NCBI RefSeq assembly: GCF_014643175.1
Contig: NZ_BMJH01000003.1
Span: forward strand, 310,001 to 374,000
Length of the DNA: 64,000 bases
From: Hoyosella rhizosphaerae
GTDB taxonomy: Bacteria > Actinomycetota > Actinomycetes > Mycobacteriales > Mycobacteriaceae
Direction of reading: 5' to 3'
In this document: positions 45,500-55,061 of the stretch, one piece after another
How positions within the stretch are numbered: position 1 is the stretch's first letter
Layout: the number at the start of each line of letters is the position of its first letter
Program-made: the position numbers and the translations under genes
Notes under the pieces: model-generated
The model's input: the letters and a program-made list of their open reading frames with translations, nothing else
Database searches by the model: none
Told to the model about the DNA's origin: nothing

Positions 45500-47167
45500 A
45501 TGGTTTCCATGTCCGAAGCGCTAGACCTTGTCAAAGGACTTGTGCCCATCACTAAAGCGGGAATTGTGGGCCCAATGCGGCCCGACCGCCTCGGCAAAGT
45601 CGCCGCAGCGTGGTATCGCCTCGACTTCACCCCAGGCGGATTGATTGCGTTCGCCGCCAAGCGCAACCCCGACCACCTTGCGGTCATCGATGACGCCGGC
45701 ACCATCACGTATGGCGAACTCAACGACAGCGCAGACGCATTGGCTCGAAGCCTCTCAGCGGAGGGTGTCAAGGAAAAAGAGCGCCTCGGCATTCTCGCCC
45801 GAAACCACCGCGGGTTTTTGCAAACAATCGGCGCTTCAGCTCGCCTAGGCACCGACCTCGTCATGCTCAACACGGGCGCATCAGCAGGTCAGCTCGCTTC
45901 AGTCATCGAGGAGCAGAAGCTCACGTGGCTGTTTATCGACGAGGAGTTCATCGAACTTCTTGCCGACGACTTCGCTACGTCGCGTGTTGCAGTCTCGTGG
46001 ATCGACACAGACAAATCCGTTCTTCGCGACGGCTGGACCACCCTCGACGACCTCATCGCCGAAGCCCCTGCGGCAGGCAGCGATGACGGAAAGCTTGCGC
46101 GCCGTCCGCGTCGCGGCAAGACGATTGTGCTCACGTCCGGCACCACAGGAACACCGAAGGGCGCGCGCCGACCAGAGCCACGCAGTTGGATGCCCGCGTC
46201 AGCATTGCTGTCACGGTTCCCACTCAAGAGTTGCGAGCGGTCATTTATTGCCGCACCGATCTTCCACACGTGGGGTTTTGCCACAGTTCAAATCAACCTT
46301 GCTCTGCGTTCCACACTTGTTATGCAGCGCAAATTCAGTCCCGCAGACACTGTGCGCCTCGTATCTGAACACAAAACCGCATCACTGTTCCTCGTGCCCA
46401 CAATGTTGCAGCGCATCATTGACCTGCCAGAGGACGAGCGTTCGTATGACCTCTCCGCGCTCCGCGTCGTGGCAGCCAGCGGATCAGCTATCCCCACAGC
46501 ACTGGTCAAGCGCACCCTGAGCGAGCTCGGACCCGTCCTGTACAACTTGTACGGCTCCACCGAAGTCAGCTGGGCGGCCATCGCCACACCGGACGAGATG
46601 ACGGAACACCCAACGACCGCAGGCCGGGCACCACTCGGGACCACCATCAAGATTCTTGATGACGACGGCAACGAAGTGCCCACCGACACCGTCGGCAACG
46701 TGTTCGTTGGAAACGGCATGATCTTTGAGGGCTACACCCGTGAAGGCGCCGACACCAAGGTCCACGACAACCTCATGTCCACCGGCGACCTAGGCCACTT
46801 CAACAGCGATGGACTGCTGTTCATCGACGGCCGATCCGACGACATGATCGTGTCCGGCGGCGAAAATGTCTACCCACGCGAGGTCGAAAACGTCCTCAGC
46901 GAAATGCCCGGCGTCCTCGAGGCAACGGTAGTTGGTGTCGACGACGAAAAGTTCGGCAAACGTCTCGCCGCATACGTCGTCCGCAAAGACGATAAAGCAG
47001 GCAAAGGCCTCACTGTCGACGCCATCAAAGCTGAAGTGAAAGAAAAACTTGCCCGCTTCAGCGTGCCGCGCGATGTGGTGTTCCTCAAAGAACTTCCACG
47101 CAATGCCACAGGCAAGGTAGTCCCCCGCGACCTACCCGATTCCACTGAGGCCAAAACCGAAGAGTAG
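45500..47167 (+). CDS. Long-chain fatty-acid CoA ligase (FadD type)
   Basis: A 555-residue adenylate-forming enzyme: P-loop [37 protein letters not shown] (A5), [37 protein letters not shown] (A7-A8), and the catalytic Lys in [13 protein letters not shown]. It activates a fatty acid with ATP and CoA. Resembles FadD2/FadD12-type mycobacterial enzymes. ATG at 45500 has AAAGG upstream; GTG at 45485 would overlap the SDR stop. Co-transcription with the mycolate-reductase-like gene suggests lipid-envelope metabolism. Confidence 0.87.
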   Translation: MVSMSEALDLVKGLVPITKAGIVGPMRPDRLGKVAAAWYRLDFTPGGLIAFAAKRNPDHLAVIDDAGTITYGELNDSADALARSLSAEGVKEKERLGILARNHRGFLQTIGASARLGTDLVMLNTGASAGQLASVIEEQKLTWLFIDEEFIELLADDFATSRVAVSWIDTDKSVLRDGWTTLDDLIAEAPAAGSDDGKLARRPRRGKTIVLTSGTTGTPKGARRPEPRSWMPASALLSRFPLKSCERSFIAAPIFHTWGFATVQINLALRSTLVMQRKFSPADTVRLVSEHKTASLFLVPTMLQRIIDLPEDERSYDLSALRVVAASGSAIPTALVKRTLSELGPVLYNLYGSTEVSWAAIATPDEMTEHPTTAGRAPLGTTIKILDDDGNEVPTDTVGNVFVGNGMIFEGYTREGADTKVHDNLMSTGDLGHFNSDGLLFIDGRSDDMIVSGGENVYPREVENVLSEMPGVLEATVVGVDDEKFGKRLAAYVVRKDDKAGKGLTVDAIKAEVKEKLARFSVPRDVVFLKELPRNATGKVVPRDLPDSTEAKTEE

Positions 47168-47177
47168 ACAAACTGTG

Positions 47178-47222
47178 ACGGCGGCGGTGCCAACGGCTTG
47201 TGCCGGAAAGCACCGCCGCCGT
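47178..47222. terminator. 13-bp hairpin after the FadD gene
   Basis: ACGGCGGCGGTGC pairs with GCACCGCCGCCGT around a 19-nt loop that holds a smaller CCGGC-type pairing; it starts 10 nt after the FadD stop and ends 3 nt before the ATG at 47226. Confidence 0.6.
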
Positions 47223-47225
47223 GAC

Positions 47226-47885
47226 ATGCTGAATGGTGTGAATGACGTGCAAGACAGACTCGTATGGATCGACTGCGAAATGACTGGGCTCGACCTGGGC
47301 TCAGACAAGCTCATTGAAATCGCAGCTCTGGTCACAGACAAAGACCTCAACATCCTCGGCGACGGCGTTGACATCGTCATCCACGCCGACGACGAGGCGT
47401 TGGCGAACATGCCTCCGGTGGTGACTGAAATGCACCGCAACTCAGGACTCACCGAAGAGGTCCGCAAGTCAACAGTGAGCATTGCCGAGGCTGAGAAGCT
47501 TGTATTGGATTACATCCGCAAATACGTGCCCACACCCAACACTGCACCGCTAGCAGGTAACTCCATCGCCACCGACCGCGGTTTTCTCGCGCGCGACATG
47601 CCAGAACTCGATTCATACCTGCACTACCGCATGATTGACGTGAGTTCCATCAAAGAGCTGTGCCGCCGGTGGTTCCCCAAGGTGTATTACGGCCAGCCAG
47701 AAAAGGGCCTCGCTCACCGGGCACTAGCCGACATCAAAGAGTCGATCCTCGAACTCAGCTACTACCGGCACACCGCATTCGTGCCAGCACCAGGGCCCAG
47801 CAACGGAGATATCACTCAGGTAGTCAAGGACATTCAGGCTGGTAGACCGGTTGTCCGCACCCCCGATTCGGCAAACCCGCGCTAG
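47226..47885 (+). CDS. orn: Oligoribonuclease
   Basis: A DEDDh 3'-5' exoribonuclease that finishes RNA decay by degrading 2-5 nt RNAs and pGpG. Exo [22 protein letters not shown] (Asp-Glu), Exo [32 protein letters not shown], Exo [25 protein letters not shown] are all present. ATG at 47226 is listed; GTG at 47238 or 47247 (the latter giving [12 protein letters not shown], like the mycobacterial enzyme) are good alternatives. The frame upstream to 47175 runs through the hairpin and is not coding. orn near tRNA-His and the CmrA gene is the mycobacterial order (Rv2511). Confidence 0.93.
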   Translation: MLNGVNDVQDRLVWIDCEMTGLDLGSDKLIEIAALVTDKDLNILGDGVDIVIHADDEALANMPPVVTEMHRNSGLTEEVRKSTVSIAEAEKLVLDYIRKYVPTPNTAPLAGNSIATDRGFLARDMPELDSYLHYRMIDVSSIKELCRRWFPKVYYGQPEKGLAHRALADIKESILELSYYRHTAFVPAPGPSNGDITQVVKDIQAGRPVVRTPDSANPR

Positions 47886-47954
47886 TCACGCTATCATCGG
47901 AAAGGCCAACGCGGACATACCTCAAGTAGGTAGCCGTCCGACGCTGGTGACCGT

Positions 47955-48028
47955 GGTGGGCGTAGCTCAGCTGGTAGAGCACTGGGTTGTGATCCCAGAT
48001 GTCGCGGGTTCGAGCCCCGTCGTTCACC
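47955..48028 (+). tRNA. tRNA-His (anticodon GUG)
   Basis: A cloverleaf with the extra G(-1) paired to discriminator C73, diagnostic of tRNA-His. Acceptor GTGGGCG/CGTTCAC with two G-T pairs; D stem GCTC/GAGC; anticodon stem CTGGG/CCCAG with loop TTGTGAT; T arm GCGGG/CCCGT-type with TTCGAGC. Confidence 0.93.
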
Positions 48029-48035
48029 CTTATAG

Positions 48036-48080
48036 CTCTGGCCCGGATCTACTTTTGTAGATCCGGGCCAGAGTTTTTTT
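48036..48080 (+). terminator. Strong intrinsic terminator of tRNA-His
   Basis: CTCTGGCCCGGATCTAC, loop TTTT, GTAGATCCGGGCCAGAG (17 bp perfect), then T7. Confidence 0.95.
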
Positions 48081-48384
48081 GTCGCGGTTCGGGTCCAATG
48101 GTTGTTATGGGCGTTCTATACCCTCGCCAACGCGTCGACTTAGACGTCCGCTTCACACATGTCGTCGCGGAACTGTTTGCGAAACGGATTAGGCACAGCA
48201 ACAACCCCTCAGCCAGTCAGAAATGCTACCGCCGAGCAGATCCTCAGCCCCAATCCTGACTTCGATATCCTCGTAACAGCACCTGCTGACGCCTCTGAGA
48301 TCGCGACTACCTCTGTTACGCGGGGATACGAAGGCGGGTTCATGATTTCGGTTCCGACCTGGAATCCACGGTTGACAGAGACAC
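48081..48384. other. Intergenic region, possible remnants only
   Basis: A 304-bp gap. On the plus strand short coding-like pieces occur in two frames (MGVLYPRQRVDLDVRFTHVV near 48108, then NPDFDILVTAPADASEIATT near 48250 in another frame), which could be a decayed gene, but I recognise no family. No RNA structure seen beyond the tRNA terminator. Confidence 0.35.
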
Positions 48385-48978
48385 TCACGTCGTTTGCGGT
48401 ACCGATGCGAGGTGACCGCGGAGCAGCACAGCGAGCTGGGCGGTGGCGTCGTCGAATGGCTGACGGGACTTGCAGGCCCGGCTTTGGACGATGGCACCTT
48501 CAATCGCCGAAAGTACGAACCCCGCCACAGACGTCGCCGTCGCTGGATCCAACCCAAGCTGGGTAAATCCCTCAGTGAGGCGCGATACCCAGGCAGTGAA
48601 TGCCCTACCCGCTGCCGCCTGTACTCCCGGGTTCACCTGGTCCAGCGCTGCCGACATCATGAACGAACCTGCCCGGTACTCACTGGATTCGAGCGGATCG
48701 CGCCAAAATGCCACCAACTCGTCTAACCAGCCATCGAGGTCAGGCGCGGTCGCCAGCCGATCGGCCATCCGGCTGAGGTGGGAATCCACGACGCGCGACA
48801 CAATCCGCGCAGCGGTTTCCACCAACTCCCCCTTGCCCGCAGGAAAGTGTTGGTACAGCGAGTTGCGCGATGCGTTGCTGCGTTTAAGCAGCTCATTCAG
48901 GCCTGCTGCGCTCACGCCGAGTTCCTGTACCGCTGCAATTGTGCTCGCGATCAACCGGGCACGCGGTCCCGCTGTCAT
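48385..48978 (-). CDS. TetR/AcrR-family regulator
   Basis: A 197-residue regulator: N-terminal HTH in LIASTIAAVQELGVSAAGLNELLKRSNASRNSLYQHFPAGKGELVETA, C-terminal ligand domain of the TetR_C type. AGGAGGGG lies 5 nt before the ATG. It is divergent from the KAS III gene over an 82-bp gap that holds a 44-bp palindrome, so it probably represses both itself and that gene. Confidence 0.88.
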   Translation of the reverse strand: MTAGPRARLIASTIAAVQELGVSAAGLNELLKRSNASRNSLYQHFPAGKGELVETAARIVSRVVDSHLSRMADRLATAPDLDGWLDELVAFWRDPLESSEYRAGSFMMSAALDQVNPGVQAAAGRAFTAWVSRLTEGFTQLGLDPATATSVAGFVLSAIEGAIVQSRACKSRQPFDDATAQLAVLLRGHLASVPQTT

Positions 48979-49000
48979 TGACCCCTCCTACACCCTTGCA

Positions 49001-49044
49001 TGTACTGATCGGTTCATGTTAGATGATGTGAACCGATCGGTACA
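49001..49044. promoter_or_regulatory. TetR operator palindrome
   Basis: TGTACTGATCGGTTCA (49001-49016) and TGAACCGATCGGTACA (49029-49044) are inverted repeats with one mismatch in 16 and a 12-nt spacer containing TAGATG, a possible -10 box of the KAS III gene (with TTGCAT 18 nt upstream). The element fills the divergent gap. Confidence 0.75.
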
Positions 49045-49060
49045 CAAGTGGAGGGTGATT

Positions 49061-50140
49061 ATGCCTACTCAGATCTCAACGGCAAGCCGTACTGAGCACG
49101 CCGCAATTCTCGGGTTGGGCGTGTACCGGCCACGCCGCTCGGTTCCCAACTCGGAAATCGTCGACGCAATCGAGTCATCGGACGAATGGATCAAAACGCG
49201 ATCAGGGATTGCCGCACGTGGGTGGGCCGATCCCGATGAAACAATCGTCGCCATGAGCGTTGCGGCAGCAAAGGACGCTATGACTGCCGCCGGTATCACG
49301 GCCAGCGACGTGGACACGGTTGTCCTCGCCACATCATCACTGATGGTTCTCGGCCCATCCGCTGGGGCTATCGTCGCCACCAAACTCGGCATGCACAACA
49401 CCCCCGCGTACGACGTGTCCGCTGGATGCGCTGGGTTCTGCTATGCGCTGGCTAACGCCGCGAGCTTGGTTCGTGACGGGCAGGCGCGCCATGTCCTAGT
49501 TATTGGGGTGGAACGCCTCACCGACCTCCTCGAACCTACCGATCGCACCTGCGCGTTCATCTTCGCGGATGGTGCGGGTGCAGCCATCGTCGGCCCGTCC
49601 ACGACGGAAGGGATTGGCCCGGTCGCTTGGGGATCAGACGGAAGCCAATCCGCGGCAATCCGCCAGGACAAAGACTTTCAGGAGTACTTCGCTGAGGTTG
49701 CCAAAGCGGAATCGACCGGCGGAACCACGGTTCGCCCGTATATCCGGATGGATGGCCGGGCGGTGTTCCGGTGGGCGGTCACCTTCCTGGAGACGGCCTG
49801 CCGCGACGCTTTAGATGTTGCCGGCGTAACCGTCGCAGACCTCGACGCGTTTGTGCCGCACCAAGCCAACAGCCGCATCATTGATGCGCTCGTCAAAGTC
49901 CTCGCACTCCCGGATTCAGTCAGCGTGGCACGCGACATTGTGGAAACCGGAAACACGAGCGCAGCCTCTATCCCGATGGCTATGGAGGAACTCCTGCGCA
50001 CCGGGGCGGCACGTCCCGGCGACACGGCGCTCCTGGTGGGATTTGGCGCCGGACTTGCATACGCAGGACAAGTTGTCCGCATGCCTCCGATCACCGGGAT
50101 CGAGCAACCAGTCGCGAACGCTGGCGCCTCAGCGTCGTAG
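49061..50140 (+). CDS. 3-oxoacyl-ACP synthase III family protein (FabH-like)
   Basis: A 359-residue thiolase-fold condensing enzyme. Catalytic Cys123 (DVSAGCAGFCYAL), His267 (FVPHQANSRI) and Asn298 (ETGNTSAASIP) are present. GGAGGG precedes ATG at 49061; the open frame continues far upstream to 48470 only as the shadow of the TetR gene. Controlled by a divergent TetR and not next to fatty-acid synthesis genes, so a specialised starter or quinolone/olefin-type condensation is possible; the role of mycobacterial FabH (FAS-I to FAS-II link) cannot be excluded. Confidence 0.85.
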   Translation: MPTQISTASRTEHAAILGLGVYRPRRSVPNSEIVDAIESSDEWIKTRSGIAARGWADPDETIVAMSVAAAKDAMTAAGITASDVDTVVLATSSLMVLGPSAGAIVATKLGMHNTPAYDVSAGCAGFCYALANAASLVRDGQARHVLVIGVERLTDLLEPTDRTCAFIFADGAGAAIVGPSTTEGIGPVAWGSDGSQSAAIRQDKDFQEYFAEVAKAESTGGTTVRPYIRMDGRAVFRWAVTFLETACRDALDVAGVTVADLDAFVPHQANSRIIDALVKVLALPDSVSVARDIVETGNTSAASIPMAMEELLRTGAARPGDTALLVGFGAGLAYAGQVVRMPPITGIEQPVANAGASAS

Positions 50141-50222
50141 CCAGGGCGCGGCGTGGGTACTCCGAATGAATTTCACGCAGCGATCGCAGCGTTCTGGCTG
50201 GCTGTTGGGAGATTCAGTACCT

Positions 50223-51410
50223 TTAGGCAACCCCGGAGTTGGCGTTGCCCGCCTTCCATGTCTCCCAGGGGATGTTCCAGTCGCCAAGCCCGTCGATGCC
50301 CGACAGGGTGCCGCCTACGGTGTTGCGGACTATGACGAGGTCGCCAGGTTTGGTGTTGTTGTAGAACCACTGCGCGTTGGCGGGGCTGACGTTCAAGCAT
50401 CCTGCGCTGACGTTGCGGTATCCCTGGTCGCCCAGTGACCATGGGGCGGAGTGAACGAAGATGCCGCTGTAGGACATGCGTGTGGCCCATTCGACGCGGG
50501 TGCGGTAGCCGTCAGATGAGCTCACAGGTACGCCGTAGGTGGAAGAATCCATGATCATTGACCGTTGTCGGTCGCCGATGATGTAGGTGCCGTTGGGTGT
50601 GGGCGTGCGAGCTTTTCCGAACGAGGTTGGCATGGTGTACACAACTTCGCCGTTGACGGCGACAGAGATCGTTTTGGTCAGGTCATCGGCGGTAGCGATG
50701 ACGGCGTCGCCGATGGTGAAGGTGACATTTCGATTTGCTTCGCCGAAGAGTCCGTCACCGAGGTCGCGGCCGTAGACGTCCACGTCGACTGTGATGGTTG
50801 TGCCGGGTGCCCAGTATTCTTCGGGTCGCCATCGAACTTCCCTGTTACTCACCCAGTAGAAGGCACCTTCTACGGTGGGTTCGGTGGTGATGGTGATGAG
50901 TTCTTGTGCGCGTTCGCGGTCCGGTATCGGTTCGTCGAATTGCACGGCGACCGGTTGGCCGATGCCTACTACTGCTCCGTCCCAGGGCATGAGGTACGGC
51001 ATGGTGAGGTTGGACGGCGTGAGTGTGGTGAATTGACTTGTTGTCTGGGTTGTTCCGCCTGGGCCGGTAGCTTCAACTTCGAGGGTGTAGGTGCGCCCAT
51101 AGCCGAGGACTTCTGCTGTGGCCCACGACGTGCGGTCGGCGGACATTTCAGATTCGACGACCTTGCCCTCTGGGTTAGTCAGGGTGGCGGTGGTGATGGT
51201 TCCGTTGTCGACGGTGACGCTGAATGGCTCGATTGGGTCTGTGCCTTGTTTCCCGTCGGGTTCGGACAGACTGATCGCTGGGGCCACTGGCGCTGGAGGC
51301 TCATCGCTTACGGGGATCGTGCACGCAGTAGTGAGGAACAATGCTCCTGCTGCGAATGTTGCGGCAACCGCCCAACGCTGCCTGTGCTTTTTCGGCACCG
51401 TGATTGCCAT
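50223..51410 (-). CDS. L,D-transpeptidase lipoprotein (LdtMt2-like)
   Basis: A 395-residue cell-wall cross-linking enzyme making 3-3 peptidoglycan bonds. Signal peptide with lipobox LTTAC (Cys30), two immunoglobulin-like domains (about 45-150 and 150-250, with MPYLMPWDGAVVGIGQPVAVQFDEPI typical of the second), the YkuD catalytic domain with FVHSAPWSLGDQGYRNVSAGCLNVS and nucleophile Cys338, and a C-terminal Trp-rich tail (GDWNIPWETWKAG). This is the LdtMt2/LdtMt5 layout. GGGGG precedes the ATG. Acts outside the membrane; carbapenem target class. Confidence 0.9.
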   Translation of the reverse strand: MAITVPKKHRQRWAVAATFAAGALFLTTACTIPVSDEPPAPVAPAISLSEPDGKQGTDPIEPFSVTVDNGTITTATLTNPEGKVVESEMSADRTSWATAEVLGYGRTYTLEVEATGPGGTTQTTSQFTTLTPSNLTMPYLMPWDGAVVGIGQPVAVQFDEPIPDRERAQELITITTEPTVEGAFYWVSNREVRWRPEEYWAPGTTITVDVDVYGRDLGDGLFGEANRNVTFTIGDAVIATADDLTKTISVAVNGEVVYTMPTSFGKARTPTPNGTYIIGDRQRSMIMDSSTYGVPVSSSDGYRTRVEWATRMSYSGIFVHSAPWSLGDQGYRNVSAGCLNVSPANAQWFYNNTKPGDLVIVRNTVGGTLSGIDGLGDWNIPWETWKAGNANSGVA

Positions 51411-51585
51411 GAAAGACCCCCGCCCGCGATAGTTTGACTATGAAAAGTATGCGGTAGTCGACATGATTCATCATGCCGAGGTGAGTTAAGTAACACCCTT
51501 TCATAAAGAGGAAGCGCACCTGTACGAAACTGCGGATTTCCGATTGAGCGACGAACCTGTTAATGTTTTCTCGCAGCAAGCGCAC

Positions 51586-51658
<73 letters not shown>

Positions 51659-51665
51659 CTTGAGA

Positions 51666-51705
51666 AGCCCCCGTCCAGTTCATCTGGGCGGGGGCTTTGC
51701 TTTTT
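51666..51705 (+). terminator. Intrinsic terminator of tRNA-Lys
   Basis: AGCCCCCGTCCAG and CTGGGCGGGGGCT pair (one internal T-G) and are followed by TTGCTTTTT. It lies between the tRNA and the convergent ugpC 3' end. Confidence 0.85.
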
Positions 51706-51735
51706 GCCCGGACTTCACCAGGCCTTTCCTCCAGT

Positions 51736-52830
51736 TCAGCTTCGCAATCGCATGCCCGTGCTGGGCTCGAAGAACAACACTTCACGTTCGTTCGGGCGGG
51801 CTCGGAGCACCTCGCCGAGCCTCACTGGGGTTCGTGCTTCCAACCGCATGACGAGCTGCCCGGATTTGCTTGTCCAGCCGTCACCGTTGGTGGCCACACC
51901 GTAGGCGAATCCCTCCGACCCGAGCTCCTCGTGCAACACCACCCGCATTGCCACTGAGTCGTCCTCTGTAGCTAGGTCAAACGCCTCGGGGCGAATACCA
52001 ACCACTACGGAGTTGCCTTCTAGCTTCTGCTGAACCGTGCGCGGGATGCGGATACGCAATCCGCCAATAATCGCTCGTCCGTCTTCGACCGAGGCAGTAA
52101 TGAGGTTCATGGCGGGTGAACCAATGAACTCTGCTACGAACGCATTGTCAGGGTCGTCGTATAAGTCGCGTGGGGACGCTACCTGTTGCAGCTTCCCACC
52201 GTTTAGTACGGCGACCCGGTCCCCCATTGTCATCGCCTCAACCTGGTCGTGGGTGACGTATACGGTCGTCACGCCAAGCCGTCGTTGCAGCGATGCGATT
52301 TGGGACCGTGTGCTGACTCGCAGTTTCGCGTCGAGGTTGGACAGTGGTTCATCCATGCAGAAAACCTTGGGGTGCCGGACGATCGCCCGCCCCATCGCGA
52401 CCCTCTGCCGCTGCCCACCTGAGAGTCGGGCCGGTTTGCGATCCAACAACGCCTCAAGATCCAGCATGCGTGCGGCCTCGGCGACTTTTGTCTTGCGTTC
52501 CGCTTTCGCCACCCCGGCGTTGCGAAGAGCGAATTCCATATTCTCTTCGACCGTCATGTTGGGATAGAGCGCGTAGCTCTGGAATACCATCGCGACGTCA
52601 CGTTTTGTTGGCGGCAGGTGGGTGACGTTGGTGTCCCCTATGTGTATTGCGCCGCCTTCGACGGATTCGAGTCCGGCGAGCATCCGCAGTGTTGTCGACT
52701 TGCCACACCCTGACGGTCCGACGAGTACTAGAAACTCACCGTCGTCGATTGTGAGACTCAATGCGTCCACGGCGGCGATGTCGCTACCTGGGTAGCGGTG
52801 TGTGACGTTGTCGAGGCGAATGCCCGCCAT
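51736..52830 (-). CDS. ugpC: ABC importer ATPase UgpC
   Basis: A 364-residue ATPase of the MalK/UgpC sugar-importer class: Walker A GPSGCGKST (38-46), Q-loop VFQSYALYPNMTV, signature LSGGQ (136-140), Walker B VFCMDEP with Glu161, switch His194, and the C-terminal OB/TOBE regulatory domain (VVVGIRPEAFDL). Last of four genes ugpA-E-B-C on the minus strand, the order of Rv2835c-Rv2832c; in M. tuberculosis that system imports glycerophosphodiesters such as glycerophosphocholine. Seventeen nucleotides after ugpB. Confidence 0.9.
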   Translation of the reverse strand: MAGIRLDNVTHRYPGSDIAAVDALSLTIDDGEFLVLVGPSGCGKSTTLRMLAGLESVEGGAIHIGDTNVTHLPPTKRDVAMVFQSYALYPNMTVEENMEFALRNAGVAKAERKTKVAEAARMLDLEALLDRKPARLSGGQRQRVAMGRAIVRHPKVFCMDEPLSNLDAKLRVSTRSQIASLQRRLGVTTVYVTHDQVEAMTMGDRVAVLNGGKLQQVASPRDLYDDPDNAFVAEFIGSPAMNLITASVEDGRAIIGGLRIRIPRTVQQKLEGNSVVVGIRPEAFDLATEDDSVAMRVVLHEELGSEGFAYGVATNGDGWTSKSGQLVMRLEARTPVRLGEVLRARPNEREVLFFEPSTGMRLRS

Positions 52831-52847
52831 AGGTGCTCCTTATATTT

Positions 52848-54158
52848 TTAGCGCGGAAGTTTCGGGGTGATCTGGCGGTCGATGATCTGCTGCAGTTGGT
52901 TTTGCACGTCCGCGAATGTTGGCTCAACCTCTGCGTTTTGTAGTGCAATGCGCTCGAACCCTGTACCGAGGATCCGATCTGCACCTGGTACGAATACGCG
53001 GGCGTAGTCCTGCGGTCCGGTGAAGGCGAGCTGGTCCACTGCGGTGCGGGAGTTCGGGTTATCGCGCAGAAATTGTGCGTACTCGGCTGTTTCCACGGCG
53101 GATTTCCGCACCGGCATGTAGCCGACGTTTTGCGCGAAGTACGCGGTGTTTTCGGCGTTGGTGATGAACTCGATGAAACGCAATGCGTTTTCTTTGCGCT
53201 CGTCTGAAATGCGCGAAGGAATCGCAAGCCCGGCTCCTCCTGTGGGGCAACCAGGTTCAGACGTGCGGGGCAGAAAGGCCGTACCAAAATCAAATGTTGT
53301 GGAAGTCGCGGAGATCGTCGAAAGGTCGCCTGTCGAGGCGATGATCGATCCGCTCAGCCCTGCTGCGAAGTCGTTGACGTGGTCGGCCGACACGTTGGCA
53401 TAGCGCGCGGAGTGGACTTGGTCCCGCAGCCAGTTGGCCGCTTCGATGGTGCGGTCGTCCGTGAGTTTCAGGTCCCATTCATCCGAGTAGGATCCCCCAA
53501 ACGTCCAGTTCGGGCCTTGGAACATCCATGCAAGGTACTCATTTGCGTTAGCCCAGCTGTGCGCGAACTTGCCGCCACCGATTGCCTGCTGCAACTCGGG
53601 CGCCCATTCACCAAATTCGGCCCAACTGTCAGGCCCGCGGTCCGGCAGTCCGACGGTCTGCCACAGGTCTTTGTTGTAGTAGAACAACGGTGTTGAGCGG
53701 GCATAGGGTAGCGCGAAGTGATTGCCATCAAACAGATAGTCGGCGAGGAGCGAGTCGACATAGTCGTTTGCGTCGACCCCTGCTGCGGAGAAGTGTGAGT
53801 CCAGCGGCTCGATCGTCTCGTTCAGCGCGTAGTTGAACCACCAAACATCAGACAGCACCACCACATCTGGGAGGTCACCGCCGGTGAGTGCCGCGTTGAA
53901 CTTTTGCGCCACTTCTTCGTAGTTCTTGCCAGAACTGATGAGTTGCACCGTGATGTCTGGGTTGGCTTGTTCAAATCGGCGAATCAACTCCAACTCCACA
54001 TCGCGCGAGGTGCCGGGGTGGTTGGACCAGAAAGTAATGCGGTTCGCCGAGCCTCCTGCACTTGATCCACCGCCCGTTCCTGCGCATGCGGTTAATGCCG
54101 CGGCTGCCGCTGCCGTTCCAGCAAGCCCCAAAAAATGTCGACGATTTAATCCGGTCAT
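52848..54158 (-). CDS. ugpB: Substrate-binding lipoprotein UgpB
   Basis: A 436-residue family 1 extracellular solute-binding protein. The N terminus NRRHFLGLAGTAAAAAALTAC has both a twin-arginine motif and a lipobox (Cys25). Typical motifs: ITFWSNHPGTSRDVELELIRRFEQANPDITVQ, LPDVVVLSDVWWFNYALN and the aromatic-rich patch LYYNKDLWQTVGLPD. Substrate inferred from gene order (glycerophosphocholine/glycerol-3-phosphate diesters). Fifty-one nucleotides downstream of ugpE. Confidence 0.87.
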   Translation of the reverse strand: MTGLNRRHFLGLAGTAAAAAALTACAGTGGGSSAGGSANRITFWSNHPGTSRDVELELIRRFEQANPDITVQLISSGKNYEEVAQKFNAALTGGDLPDVVVLSDVWWFNYALNETIEPLDSHFSAAGVDANDYVDSLLADYLFDGNHFALPYARSTPLFYYNKDLWQTVGLPDRGPDSWAEFGEWAPELQQAIGGGKFAHSWANANEYLAWMFQGPNWTFGGSYSDEWDLKLTDDRTIEAANWLRDQVHSARYANVSADHVNDFAAGLSGSIIASTGDLSTISATSTTFDFGTAFLPRTSEPGCPTGGAGLAIPSRISDERKENALRFIEFITNAENTAYFAQNVGYMPVRKSAVETAEYAQFLRDNPNSRTAVDQLAFTGPQDYARVFVPGADRILGTGFERIALQNAEVEPTFADVQNQLQQIIDRQITPKLPR

Positions 54159-54209
54159 GACGTAGTCCTTTTCGTGTCGGTGGTGAACTTCGCTGACGAC
54201 TAAGCGGTG

Positions 54210-55061
54210 TCAGCCCTTGACTGCCCCGGAGGTCAATCCTTTGATCATGTGCTTTTGCAGCAACAGGAACACGATGAGGATCGGCAACATCGCAAGGATC
54301 GTGCCTGCCATCACCGCACCCCAGTTGGTGAGGCCTTCGTTGTTTTGTAGCAGCGTCAACCCAACTGGTAGCGGTGCGACGCGGTGATCATCAGACATCA
54401 GGAACGGCCAGAGGTATTCGTTCCATTCATTCACGATGACGATCGTCGCGAATGCCACCATGGTGGGCCCTGAGATGGGCAGGACTACGCGCCACAACAG
54501 TTTGAGGTGACCCGCGCCGTCCATGCGCGCAGCCTCGATGATTTCCGCGGGGATTGACAGGAAGTGGTTGCGCATGAGGAATGTCCCGAAGGCTACCCCT
54601 GCGAGCGGAAGGATGATGCCCTGGAATGTGTTGCGCCAACCCCATTCCGCGACCAGTGCGTAGTTGGAGATGACCGTAATTTGATTCGGCACCATCAGGG
54701 CTGCGATGACGGTGAGAAACACGAGGTTCTTACCGGGGAACCGCAAGAACACAAGGCCATACGCCGACAAGATTCCGAGCGTGAACTTCACCACGGCAAG
54801 AATGCTGGTGATAATGATGGAGTTCCGCAGAAAAGTCGTGAACGGCACGATGTTGGTGACATCTGAATAGTTCTGTGGGTGAAAAACCGTAGGCCACCAG
54901 GTCACGGGTTGAACGTAGATGTCGGGGCGTTCTTTGAAGGACGTGACGACGATCCAATACAGCGGCAACCCAATGATGAGAAGCACAATGAGCATCGCTA
55001 CATAACCCCAGGCTTTGCGGCCATTGAAGCGTGGTTTCTTAGATTCGGTGATCGTCGCCAT
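54210..55061 (-). CDS. ugpE: ABC importer permease UgpE
   Basis: A 283-residue permease with six helices; the EAA loop is EAARMDGAGHLKLLWRVVLPISGPTM. The ATG at 55061 overlaps the ugpA stop by one base (TGATG); GTG at 55064 is an alternative. A C-terminal QKHMIKGLTSGAVKG is the family ending. Works with UgpA as the transmembrane pore. Confidence 0.9.
   Translation of the reverse strand: MATITESKKPRFNGRKAWGYVAMLIVLLIIGLPLYWIVVTSFKERPDIYVQPVTWWPTVFHPQNYSDVTNIVPFTTFLRNSIIITSILAVVKFTLGILSAYGLVFLRFPGKNLVFLTVIAALMVPNQITVISNYALVAEWGWRNTFQGIILPLAGVAFGTFLMRNHFLSIPAEIIEAARMDGAGHLKLLWRVVLPISGPTMVAFATIVIVNEWNEYLWPFLMSDDHRVAPLPVGLTLLQNNEGLTNWGAVMAGTILAMLPILIVFLLLQKHMIKGLTSGAVKG

Noticed and set aside
48470-49060. 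Long N-terminal extension of the KAS III frame (about 197 residues)
   Set aside because: It runs antisense through the TetR gene and across its operator, shows no family similarity, and a good ribosome-binding site and start exist at 49061.
50565-51437. Plus-strand 290-codon frame opposite the L,D-transpeptidase
   Set aside because: Gly/Cys/Asp-rich nonsense composition mirrored from the transpeptidase; no start signal.
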